Of a stretch of 64,000 nt of DNA, positions 1 to 10,624 are shown one piece after another. How positions within the stretch are numbered: the first letter of the stretch is position 1; each line of letters begins with the position of its first letter. The stretch covers positions 36,668,240 through 36,732,239 of the forward strand of contig CM064425.1 of assembly GCA_032690845.1 (NCBI GenBank). Reading direction: 5' to 3'. The position numbers and the translations under genes were made by a program. The stretch is from Eleusine coracana subsp. coracana. Taxonomy: Eukaryota; Streptophyta; Magnoliopsida; Poales; Poaceae. The notes beneath the pieces were generated by a model. It ran no database searches and was not told the DNA's origin. It saw only the letters and a program-made list of their open reading frames with translations.

Positions 1-692
1 ATGCCCCCTAGAGGCTGATCTAGTGGTATGATCCTTAGGGTAAATCTGGCTACTTTCGAGATTGGAGCCATCAATGAGCGGGACTTTTACTTAAAATTTC
101 TTATGTAACAAGGAGGATGGATTCACCTGGGCTCTTTATGCGATCTACGGACCAGCTCAAAAAGAACATAAAACTCAATTCCTCAGTGAGTTAGCTCACA
201 TCTGTTGCAAAGAAACCCACCCAATGCTCATTGGGGGGAGGGGGGGGGGGATTTCAATATAATGAGATATCCTAAGGATAAAAATATTGGTGCTTTTTGC
301 ACTAAATGGCCACGTTTCCTTGACACCATAGAACTTAGAGAGATCAAAATGACTGTACGTCAATATACTTGGTCCACTTAGAGAGATCAAAAGCTAGATC
401 GAGTTTTTATGAAGACGTCCTAGGAAGCTAGGTACCCCAAAGTCACTGGTAAATACTCTGGATCGTGGCACATCGGGTCACACTCCTTTGTTACTGAATA
501 CTGGAATGGGCAATTCAGGTGGGCAGTATCAATTCAGATTTGAGTTGGGGTGGCTTATTAGGGAAGGTTTTTTTGACATGGTTGCCAATTTATGGCAACA
601 AGATCATGGGGGTAATTTAGCCATTTGGTTCTCTCAAGAAAGAGAAAAAGCAACTAAGCGCAATGATTGATGAGCTAGACAAAAAGGCGCAA
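1..692 (+). mobile_element. L1-type LINE, 5' fragment (endonuclease region)
   Basis: Degenerate remnant of a plant L1-type LINE ORF2. In broken frames it reads as the apurinic endonuclease domain: a GDFN-like motif around the G tract at 234-260, then SGHTPLLL near 470-500 (the family norm is SDHTPLL, so the Asp is changed), then GWLIREGFFDMV at about 550-585. An indel near 662 shifts the frame so that the last codons before element A (DELDKKAQ, 669-692) lie in frame 0. The same frame resumes at 41355 on the other side of A. Upstream LINE sequence lies outside the window. A run of G at 237-250 breaks the frame. Confidence 0.8.
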
Positions 693-1274
693 TGTGACAC
701 CCAGATGTCTCATTTCTACTTAGCAAGCAAGATGTTCATAAAAATGTAGCTAAGTAACACATAAAATGTTAAGGTTCAAACCTAATTGCAATTAATTATA
801 GTTAATTCAAACCCTACAAAGAAGGTTATGAAGCAAATTAAATATTCTTCTATATAACGTATATCAAGTAAAGACATAATCATCACTGGAATGGTAAAAT
901 AGAATTGTAGGCCAAGATTGAGCATTTTATCCTATTTAGAAATAACCTAATTAATTAATTGAAGCCTAGAATTGATTCAATTTAAATTCTAATTCCAACT
1001 AAATTATTTCACTTTCTGACCAATGAAGTCCTCTACTAAATTCTACACATCCTGTAGAGCCGAAATATAAAATTTGAACACATTTGGAGGCTTGTAGCAT
1101 AGGGAATTTAAATAAAACTGAGGTAGGGACCTTTTTGCGAACTTTTCAAAAAGCAGAGGACTCCTAGACAAAAGTCCTATCTTCTTCCTCCCGTCGCGTG
1201 GTCGCCCGCGCGAATCAGCCTGCCGCCGCCATGCTCACTCTGCTGCCCTCAGGACTCGGTCCCACACTACCGCG
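693..1274 (+). repeat. Element A 5' LTR, first segment
   Basis: Collinear with 37301-37882 of the 3' LTR (same start TGTGACACCC). It ends at ACTACCGCG, where element B begins. In the 3' LTR the sequence runs on as ACTACCGTG then CCTCCTCAC. The bases CCGCG (1270-1274) are the probable left copy of the target duplication of B; the right copy has been lost. Confidence 0.92.
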
Positions 1275-4200
1275 TGTCACACCTATTTTAAGAAGCAAAA
1301 CGGGTGCATCCGTACGTAAGCCCAGGATCAGAGTTTCACACACATACGGTACATCATTAATGGTACACAAAATAAGTATCCATATTCTTTAATTATTACA
1401 TCGTATCTTTTTTACAAAGGACCCGTAGGTCTGAAAGAAAAGTAAATCAAAGCAGCGGAAATAAACTAGCATAGTCGTCCCAAGACTCCACAGGCACCGA
1501 CTGGTGGATCATCGCCTAGTACTCGCCGCCATCTTCTTCATGGTAGTCCCAACCTTCTCCTGTGGCTGAGCAGTGATATCGTATAGCAAGGGTGAGTACG
1601 TGTCGTACTCAGCAAGTGGGGGAAAAGATGACTTGGGGCTATAGACAAGAAAGGCTTATAGGGGTTTATTGCATGAGCTTTTAATTAACCAAAGCATCCT
1701 ACTTACTATATGGGGTCATCCCAACAGTAAATCCACAAGGTGATATCCAAGCCAAGTCCCAATCCACACCACCAATACCAACCATTCCATCCCATAACCA
1801 ACTAATCTTCTGAGGACTCCAGGTCGCTCATGACCGTGAATGCGGCTATCATGACAGTTTTACAATCTGCAAAGGTTGTACCACTTTACCCACAAGTCGT
1901 GATTCCCTTTGTGCCCGTGGACGCGACCCACATTACACACTTCCTTGGGTGTGTGGTAGGGTTTCACTACGAGGCTTTTCCAAAGGGTCTCCCAGTACAT
2001 GCTAGCCACTAAGGTTCCACTCCCGTCCCTAAGTGATAGCCCATCAACAAGCAGCTCATCACCCTAGGAGCCCCCTCTTGAGCCATTCGGATACAAGGAC
2101 AGTCCTCTCATGACGTCCATTCCCCGCTCCACCAAAATGCTGCACTGACACTGGGAGAACACCTAATTACTAGGCCAACCCTTACCCATATTGGTCTTGT
2201 GATGACACTGTTTTCCTGGGTTATCGCTCCAAGAACCGGTTCCTAGGATCTACAACAAGCCTACCGCCACCAACCATGTGCCCACGACACCACATCCATT
2301 CCATCCGGCTTGCATAGATCCCTAAGTCCATGTTGCTAAAAAAAATTACCAATTCGTCCCAAGTGATATTGTTCGTTAGTCAAAATTAAAGGGGACCCAA
2401 CAACCTAGTAAACAACTAAGCATGTCTACCCATTGACCGATAAAGTTCTAGTTCAAGGCGACAAGGACAAGATAGAACAATACTAGTAAACCCTATCAAA
2501 TAGGTTCCCAATCAATTGACACAAGCATGCAAATCCTAAAGTAACATTCACAACAGGTACAAAATGCATCAAGGACACTTGCCTTCGTCCTGTGCGTGCT
2601 GTTGCTCAACCATTTCGAACTCCTGCTCTTAGAGGTCCTCGTACGCTGATCCTTGCGTGCAGTCGTCTTTACACGTGACAGTACTGGCACAAGCAATTGC
2701 ATACACAATCAATACACAGCCATGCAATCATGGAAAAACAATATGATAATGCCATGAATGCATAGGTTATGCTCCTACGATCGTTTTGGCACAAGAATCA
2801 CTTAATTCGAAGTTACGAGTAAAAAGTTATGAAGGTTTGAAGATACAGGGTTAAAATAGTAAAATCAGAAAAATCGGAAAAAGTAGTATTAGCATGTGTA
2901 TTAGCTACTACGATCACGTTGGCGCAAGAATTACTTAATTCCGAGTTACGGTTGAAAAGTTATGAAGGTTTGAAGTTTTAGGGCTAAAATGGTAGGGACC
3001 AAAAAGTAATTTCTAAAAGTACAAGGACTAATTTGTAAAAATAATAGGGTGAAAATAACCTATCATAAAATCTAGGGACTAAAATGTAATTTATAACAAG
3101 TTCAGCTACTAAAGTGTAAAGACAGGACCTAAATATAATTTAAAATAAGTCTAGGGGTGTTTTTGTAAAAATACAAGGCCAAAATATTAATTCTAGTAAA
3201 ATACAGGGGTGTTTCTATAAAAATGTTGTGCTAAATAATTTTTATGAAGTTCAGGGGCTTAAATAAAATTTTCTAAATCTTTTGCACAAAAATAGGGGCA
3301 TAAATATAAATTAAATTAAATAGAGGGGCCTAAATGCAAAAAGCTAGCAATATCCAGGAATTAAAAATATTAATTTAAATCTAAAAATCCCGTGGACCAG
3401 GTCTATGGGTTCTATGGACCCACGGTCCACTAATCCACGGTGAGCGCGTTGGATTGAGATCCAACGACAAGGGTTTAAACGAGGGGGAGGCGCGGGGCTG
3501 CCGGCGGCTGGAGCGGCGGCGCGCGGTAGAGATCGTCGAAGCCGGTGCTCCGACGATCGGAGCTTGGCCAGGAGAGGTCCAGAGGGGAGAGGGGCACACG
3601 GGGTCTCACCGAGGGGGATCGCGACGGGTACTGGAGGCCGGGGAGGGGCTAGCGACGTCGGGTGGCGGCTCCGGGTCGTCGGCGACGGTGAGGAGGGGTT
3701 GTCCGGCACCGGCGAGCGTCGGGAAGCAGCTCCGGAGTTTCCTGGTCGATCTGCGATGCCGAGGGACCGATCAATTGGAGCCGAGGGTGTCGGGGGGAAA
3801 GAAATTGGCGGCGATGGCAGAACTTACCGGCGACGGTGAAGAGGTGGCTTGCGGCGGCGCTGGCGGGAAAGCGGGAGGAGGGCTCGAGTGCAGCGAGGAT
3901 GGGTGTGCAGGGGGAGGCCAATGGCTCGGGTTTTATAGAGGGGGGGAGGTTCGGGTTGCCAGGATTCAGTCAGGGAACAGAGGCCAGCGATCGCACGCTT
4001 TCCGAAAATCGACGGCGATGACTGGGCGGAAATTTGGGAAAAGATGGGGGAGACGATCGCGGAGTGCACGACAATCACATGCGCGGTGTCGGGGCCACGC
4101 GGGGGGCAAGCACGGGGGCACAGGATTTGAAATGGGGGGGGGGCAGAGAAATGGAAGGTGCAAAATCGGCGGGAGGTTGGGGATGACGGGGCGGGCACGC

Positions 4201-4619
4201 GTGTCGGCGAGAGAAGAGGGGGTGGCGGGTTTTCCTGGTTTGTGCCTTCGGCTCAGGTGCGAGCTGGCTGGGCTGCTGGCCTCATGGGCTAGCTGGGCCG
4301 GGAGGGGAAGGTGGGGGAGAGAGGGGTTCTGGGGTGGGCCAGAAAGGGGGTTTTCGGCCCAGTGCTCTCTTTCTCTCTTTCTTTCTCTTTTCTATTCCTT
4401 TTTCTCTCCTATTTTCTACCCTATCCTCTTGATTCTATTTTAGCCTAAAGAAAATAATTTATGCCACTAATCAAATACTATATGAATGAGGATGCCATGC
4501 TATGCCAATGAAATAAATTAATTTATTAATTGAGAAAATAATTTGTCCTAGGCTATTTAATTAATTACTTAATGCTAATAATTGACATTTTTAGAGTTTG
4601 TAAAAAGTAGGGTGTTACA
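1275..4619 (-). repeat. Element B 3' LTR (complete, 3345 bp)
   Basis: Complete LTR bounded by TGTCACACC and GGTGTTACA (+ strand view). Positions 1275-3441 match 10625-12810 closely throughout. The part at 3440-4340 is very GC- and G-rich and carries long open frames on both strands that I regard as composition artefacts. A pyrimidine tract at 4366-4420 lies in U3. The U3 part holds the only surviving TATA box of B. Confidence 0.93.
3930..3937 (-). promoter_or_regulatory. TATA box in U3 of element B 3' LTR
   Basis: Minus strand reads TATAAAAC with a GC-rich upstream region. It lies in U3, upstream of the part shared with the truncated 5' LTR. The equivalent stretch is missing from the 5' LTR, so the genomic transcript of B has no promoter of its own. 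Confidence 0.55.
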
Positions 4620-4620
4620 A

Positions 4621-4636
4621 ACCTACCCCCCTTAAG
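4621..4636 (-). other. Polypurine tract of element B
   Basis: Minus strand reads CTTAAGGGGGGTAGGT directly before the 3' LTR start at 4619, the expected place of the plus-strand primer for reverse transcription. Confidence 0.8.
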
Positions 4637-4649
4637 ATGAATCTCGCCC

Positions 4650-7600
4650 TCAAGATTCGGAAGGATCGGTGAACAGGTGGGGAAACTCGGCTTTCAATTC
4701 TTCTTCACGCTCCCAGGTGGCTTCCTCTTCCGTGTGATGGTTCCATAATACCTTGCACATTCGAATCACCTTGTTTCTCGTAACTCTCTCAACAACTTCT
4801 AGGATCCTGACTGATTGTTCTACATATGTGAGGTATTCCCGAAGGTCTACTTCATATACAGGCAGTTGCTCTTTAGGCACTCTTAAGCACTTTTTCAGTT
4901 GGGACACATGAAACACGTCATGCACGTCCGTGAGATGCGGTGGCAATTCCTACTGGTATGCCACTTCTCCTCTTCTCTCGATGATCTTGAAAGGGCCGAT
5001 GTACTGTGGTGCAAACTTCCCTTTGACCTTGAAGCGTCTAACACCCCTCATGGGTGATACCTTGAGATATACAAAATCCCCAATCTCGAAGGATAGATCC
5101 CTTCGCCTATGATCGGCATAGCTTTTCTGCCTTGACTGCGTGACCTTTAGGCTCTCGCGCACAATCTTGACCCGCCTTTCTGCTTCTCGTAGTACGTCTG
5201 GTCCAAAGATTTGATTCTCTCCTATCTCGCTCCAGAATAGAGGTGTTCTGCACTTTCTTCCATAGAGAAACTCGAAAGGAGCCATCTCAAGACTGGCTTG
5301 ATAACTATTGTTGTAGGAGAATTCTGCATACGGCAGACTCTTGTCCCAACTCTTGCCATATTCCAAAGCACAGGCTCTCAACATGTCTTCTAGTATTTGG
5401 TTCGTCCTCTCGGTTTGTCCATCTGTCTGAAGGTGATAAGCAGAGCTGAAAGTCAACTTGGTGCCCAGGGACTCATGTAGCTTCTCCCAAAACCTCGGGG
5501 TGAACTGAGAGCCTCTGTCAGATACTATCTTCTTAGGGACTCCATGTAAGCATACTATCCTTGACATGTATAGTTCTGCTAACTTTGCACCACTGTATGT
5601 TGTCTTGATAGGAAGGAAGTGTGCCACCTTGGTTAAGCGATCAACTATAACCCATATAGAATCATATCCCGACTGTGTATGGGGTAAACCAACTATGAAG
5701 TCCATACCGACTTGTTCCCACTTCCACTCAGGAATCTTTAGGGGTTGAAGCAATCCAGCAGGTCTTTGGTGTTCTGCCTTGACACGCTGATATGTGTCAC
5801 ATACAGAAACATACTCTGCGACATCGCGCTTCATGCCATACCACCAATAACGAGTCTTCAAGTGTTGATACATCTTAGTTTTTCCTGGATGAATGGAATA
5901 TGCCAATTCGTGTGCTTCCCGTAGGATCATGTCACGAATGGGCTTCTTGTCTAGCACACATATCCTTTTACCGAGCCATAAGGTGCCCCTCTCATCTTCT
6001 GTGAAGTCGGTAGCCTTTCCTTCTTTAATGAGCTTTCTGATCTCACTTAGCTTCTCATCATCTAACTGCCCCTTGCGGATTTCCCCCTCGAGAGTGGGTT
6101 CCACTTCCAATGCAACGGCCCCTAGCTCATTCACAAACCCAAGATTCAGTTGCTCAAATTCCTTGCATAGCTCTAGCGGTAACTCCTCCACAACTAGCTG
6201 GCGGCAATAGGTCTTTCTACTCAGGGCATCGGCCATGACATTTGCCTTCCCTGGGTGATAGTTGATACCCACATCATAGTCTTTGATCAACTCCAACCAA
6301 CATCATTGTCTTAGGTTCAACTCAGTTTGAGTAAATATGTACTTGAGGCTCTTGTGATCTGTATAGATCTCACAACGATGGCCAAGAATATAGTGCCTCC
6401 AAATCTTCAGGGCATGTACCACAGCTGCTAACTCTAAATCATGTGTTGGGTACTTCTCTTCATGTGTCCGTAATTGCCTAAAGGCATATGCTACGACATG
6501 TCCTTCTTGCATGAGTACACATCCAAGTCCTTGCTTTGAGACGTCACAGTATATATCAAAACTCTTATTGATGTCCGGTAAGACCAGGACAGGAGCTGAC
6601 GATAGTCTTTGCTTTAATTCTTCAAAGCTGGCTTGACAGTTTGAAGTCCACTCAAAACTCTTGTCCTTCTCCAACAACGTTGTCATCGGCTTGGCTATTC
6701 TGGAGAAATCCTTTATGAAGCGCCGATAGTACCCGGCTAATCCAACGAAACTTCTAATCTCCCGTACTGTCTGGGGTGGCTTCCAATCTAGAACATCCTT
6801 CACTTTGCCTGGGTCGACTGACACTCCTCCCGCGGAGATGACGTGCCCGAGAAATGCTATCTCCTTCAACCAGAATTCACACTTGCTCAACTTAGCATAC
6901 AACTTGTGCTCTCGTAGCTTTTCTAGAACTAGACTCAGGTGTTCCTCATGTTCTTCCTCATTCTTTGAAAATACCAAGATGTCATCGATGAAAACCACAA
7001 CGAACTTATCCAAATACTCCATAAACACCTTGTTCATAAGGTACATGAAGTAGGCCGGTGCATTGGTCAATCCAAATGACATCATTGTATACTCGTATAA
7101 CCCATATCTTGTCCGAAAAGCCGTCTTGGGTATGTCTGATGGTCTGATCTTCAATTGGTGGTACCCAGATCATAGATCAATCTTGGAAAAGACACAAGCT
7201 CCCTTCATCTGATCCAAAAAATCCTCAATCCATGGTAGGGGATATTTGTTCTTAATAGTCAACTCATTAAGAGAACAATAGTCTACACACATTCTCTGTG
7301 TCTTATCCTTCTTCTCAACAAAGAGTACTGGAGCTCCCCAAGGTGAGGAACTAGGGCGAATGAAGCCTTTTTCTAGCATCTCTTGTAATTGCTTTTTGAG
7401 CTCTACTAACTCATTAACAGGCATCCTATAGGGCCTCTTAGATATAGGTGCACTTCCAGGTATTAGGTCAATAACAAACTCTATGTCGTGGTCAGGCGGC
7501 ATACCTGGAAGTTCTTCTGGGAATACATCAGGGAATTCGCAAACCACCCGGATCTCATCCATGGGGGTGCCCTTGGTTTGATTTAGCACGACCTCCTTGA

Positions 7601-8159
7601 CTGCTATGAACTCGACCTTGGTACCTTCTATACTGGTCAACTGTACCGCCCGCTTGGCGTACTGTATCACCCCATTATACTTGCGTAGCCAGTCCATCTC
7701 GAGTATAATGGCTGCTATGAACTCGACCTTGGTACCTTCTATACTGGTCAACTGTACCGCCCGCTTGGTGTATTGTATCACCCCATTATACTTGCGTAGC
7801 TAGTCCATCCCGAGTATAATATTTATACCCTTTGAGTCTAGTACTATGAGATTAGCTGAGAAGTCTACCCCCTTTATTTTAAGGGTAACCTTTGGGCATA
7901 ATTGATTGGTCCTCATGTCTCCTCCTAGAGAACTAACTAGCATGGCATGCTTCATAATAGCAATCAGCAGGTTATACTTTGCAACATGGGCTGAGGTGAT
8001 GAATGAATGTGATGCTCCTGAATCAAATAAAATGGTTGCAGGTTGAGAGTTAGCTAGGAACATACCGAGCACAACATCTGCAGCTTGTTCAGCCTCCTCA
8101 GTAGTGACATGGTTGACGCGACCTCGAGCATAATTCTGCTGTCCCCGATTGCCTTGCAC
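4650..8159 (-). pseudogene. Element B pol (protease, RT, RNase H, integrase, chromodomain)
   Basis: Polyprotein of a chromovirus in one uninterrupted frame shared with gag. Order: protease with LFDSGASHSF near 8020; RT from about 7560 with the intact catalytic FIDDILVFS near 6985; RNase H with FDIYCDVSKQGLG and YTDHKSLKYIF; integrase with the MDFIVGLP and SDRGSQF catalytic blocks; a final chromodomain (RILEVVERVTRNK, WERE) ending at 4650. Premature stops lie at 7802, 7172, 6305 and 4952 (first base of each, minus strand). Three of them are simple transitions from Trp or Arg codons. The zinc finger reads CDTYQRVK where CxxC is expected. A 37-codon tandem duplication lies in the protease-RT linker (about 7582-7803). 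Inactive. Confidence 0.93.
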
Positions 8160-9218
8160 TGTGTTGGTTGGGGCTTGCCTTGGTGCGTTGTTCCGCTAGG
8201 GACACTGTCCCATGAAGTGACCTTCCTGTCCACAATGATAACAACCTCGTTTCACACCACTAGTGGTTCCAGAGGTATTACGGTTCTGGTTGTGTGGAGC
8301 TGTTGGGGCGGCAGGATGGGGTGCCTGCTGATAGGTGGGTCGAGGTGCTTGTTGCTGGTTGGGGCGAGGCACCTAGTTGATGGGGCGTGGGGTTTGCATG
8401 GGTGGCCTAGTGGTGTTGGAAGCTCTGTAGTATGGACTTGGTGGTGGCATCATGCGAGGGCGATTGTTACTGCCAGATGACTGTCCATGGAAGGGCATCT
8501 TCCTCTTGCCATCCCTCTCGATCTCATTACGCTTGTTCTCCACAACAATGGCCTTGTCTACCAGCTTCTGAAAGTTTACTTAGTCATTGTTCAGCAGCTG
8601 GAACTGGATATCGTTCTGCAGTCCCCTCATGAACATGTACTGCTTTTTCTCATCGGTGCTCACATCATCAGGAGCATACCTACATAGCTGAATGAATCTA
8701 TTCATGTACTCAATGACTGACATGCTCCCCTACCTCAAGTCTTGGAACTCTTGCCTCTTCAGCATCTTGATGCCCGTAGGGACATAGTGAGTACGAAAGC
8801 TGGCCTTGAACTCATTCCAGGTAATGGACTCCACATCAGCATGAGCATTGCAATAGGCTTCCCACCAGTCTGCGGCTACACCGAACAATTGATGAGCTGC
8901 AAAGAGGACCTTCTCTCGATCATTGCACTGGGCGATCATCAGCTTCTTCTCTACTGCCTTGAGCCAATCATCAGCCTCCATAGGATCCTCGGACTGGGAG
9001 AAGGTAGTTGGCCTAGTCCTTAGGAACTCTCCTAACCTATTCTGGGGTGGAGGTGGAGGTGGTGGGGCGTTGTGATTCTGCTGTATGGCACCCAAAGTCT
9101 GGATCACCGTCTGCATGAGCTAAGGCTGCATGGCTAGGAGTTGTTGAAAGTTCGGGGCATTGGTGTTGTCCTCCTCATTCTGCTCGTTGGGATCAGTATT
9201 TCCCCAAGTGCGAACCAT
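8160..9218 (-). pseudogene. Element B gag (nucleocapsid precursor)
   Basis: Same frame as pol. The chosen start is ATG at 9218 (MVRTWGN), which is in frame and matches the MVRT start of gag in element A. Retrotransposon gag domain at about 8720-9000 (DDWLKAVEKKL, AADWWEAYC, FRTHYVP), then a Pro/Gln-rich linker and a CCHC zinc knuckle CYHCGQEGHFMGQC near 8205-8250. In-frame stops at 9122, 8732, 8582, 8375 and 8198, each explained by a Gln codon losing a C (CAG/CAA to TAG/TAA). No frameshift seen. Would form the virus-like particle if intact. Confidence 0.92.
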
Positions 9219-9484
9219 CTGAGAGAGATAGGGGTGGAAGTGGTGTAAGATGAAATGAAGAGATAGAAGAAAACCCCCAACTACGTGCATCAAGGGATGA
9301 TAAGCAACACGAAAGTTTATTAACTAGACAAAAGATGAGGTTGTGGACAAGGTGCCAAAGCATCCCACAACTCACATCGAGCACACACAATCCGAGCAAA
9401 AGAGTTCATTACATCACACCATGAAAGCAAATCGATCTAAGCTTTTAATTATTACAACTTTATTCATAGGGACAAGCTAGCCTC

Positions 9485-10432
9485 CTAGGCATGGGAGTCG
9501 GCTTCGTCGGAGACAGAAGGCAGAGAGCTTGCACGCTGTGCTGACGTGGCACTCCAGGTACGGATGCCAGAGGAGTAGAGATCACTCTCCTCTCCCATAT
9601 TAACCCGATGATCACGCCTCAGATAAGCCTCTACATCACGCAGCAGCTTCTGAAGAGTGTGATTTTCTTTCTATAAGGCTTCCACAGTGTGGCTTAAGTC
9701 CACGGCAACTCCCTAGGTCTCGTCCATCTCCCTAGTGCTCACATAACATTCTGTTGGAGCAGCAGTGTACTTCCCCGTGCCTGGCATCCGACGGGGGATG
9801 TGAGCAAAGTTTGTCTTCGCTATCCCATGGCGATGAGTGTAGCAGAGGCTAGTGAGAGCCTTCCAACCAGCGTCATCCATCGCAGCTCCACGTGTAGCCC
9901 TAGGGATGCGGCCACGATGAGTAGATATGATGTGGTCGTCATCGTAGATGTTGACCTCTGCTGTCCATTCCTCACGAAAAGGGTGATCCACCTTCTTGAG
10001 GAAGTACTGTGGTCTATTGTTGATGCCGATCCTCTAAGGTAGCTTCCGCAGGGTCTTGGAGAAAGTTTCACCTTCTTGTCCAAAAGAGCGGTACCTCTCG
10101 GCTTGGCGGACGACGGGCTTCTTGTCTTCATTCTCTGAGTCATCATCACTGCCTTCAGGGTCTTCAGGGTGTTCTGGTGCTTCAGCGTCTCCTTCTTCTT
10201 GGGGCTCCTCAGGATCTTCTGTTTGCTCCTGTTCTTCAGGCTCCTCCTCTTCTTCTTCCTCCATGGGGTCTTCCTGTGGTGCCTATGGAAGCTCCTCGTC
10301 AGTCAGCGGGGTCTTCACACATTCTGGTTGAGTTACCTCCTCACTTGCTTCCTTCCGAATACGCCGAGGGCCAAGGCATCCATAGTGAACTCCAGACGTA
10401 GCCTTATGAGCAGTTATCTTGGTGCGGGCCAT
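9485..10432 (-). pseudogene. Element B extra 5' ORF with histone H3-tail-like N-terminus
   Basis: A reading frame of about 316 codons lies between the primer site and gag, in a different frame from gag-pol. It starts at ATG 10432 with MARTKITAHKATSG. Plant histone H3 starts MARTKQTARKSTGG, so 10 of 14 positions agree, including Lys4 and Lys9. After a stretch containing GPRRIRKEASEE comes an acidic block at about 10080-10264 (runs of Glu, many Pro/Asp), then a mixed region (PFREEWTAEVNIYDDDH, RATRGAAMDDAGWKALTSL) and a short heptad-like segment (HTVEALQKENHTLQKLL). In-frame TAG at 10285, 10033, 9715 and 9673; the terminal TAG is at 9487. I do not recognise the family. Function unknown; the H3-like start suggests chromatin mimicry, which is inference only. 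Confidence 0.6.
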
Positions 10433-10608
10433 CTACATTTTTGAAATAACAAGGGATGAGTACGCAATGGTGAAATTGGCGAAGTAAAATAAGAAAAATA
10501 ATAATAAATAATAATTTTCATTGTTAAAATAGTTTGTATAGGTGTAAAACAAAATAATGTCCCTAATTCGTCCATTGCTAACTAGGCTGACGTCCTACAG
10601 TCGATATG

Positions 10609-10620
10609 GCTCTGATACCA
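10609..10620 (-). other. Primer binding site of element B (initiator Met tRNA)
   Basis: Minus strand reads TGGTATCAGAGC, the standard 12-base complement to the 3' end of plant initiator-Met tRNA, four bases from the LTR edge at 10625. Confidence 0.93.
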
Positions 10621-10624
10621 CTTC

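Noticed and set aside
3454..4443. 329-codon open frame in the GC-rich part of the B LTR
   Set aside because: It lies wholly in LTR sequence, overlaps other long frames on both strands and has low-complexity Gly/Arg composition with no domain. The openness is explained by high G content.
5243..7053. + strand frames inside B pol
   Set aside because: Shadows of the minus-strand pol, which shows conserved RT and integrase motifs.
9485..10432. A true histone H3 gene fragment
   Set aside because: Likeness stops after about 14 residues; the rest is acidic and unlike histone, and the ORF lies between the primer site and gag of B.
10056..10444. Overlapping + strand Ser- and Leu-rich frames at 10056-10444
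   Set aside because: They are the reverse of the acidic block of the B extra ORF; the GAG/GAA repeats create open shadows.
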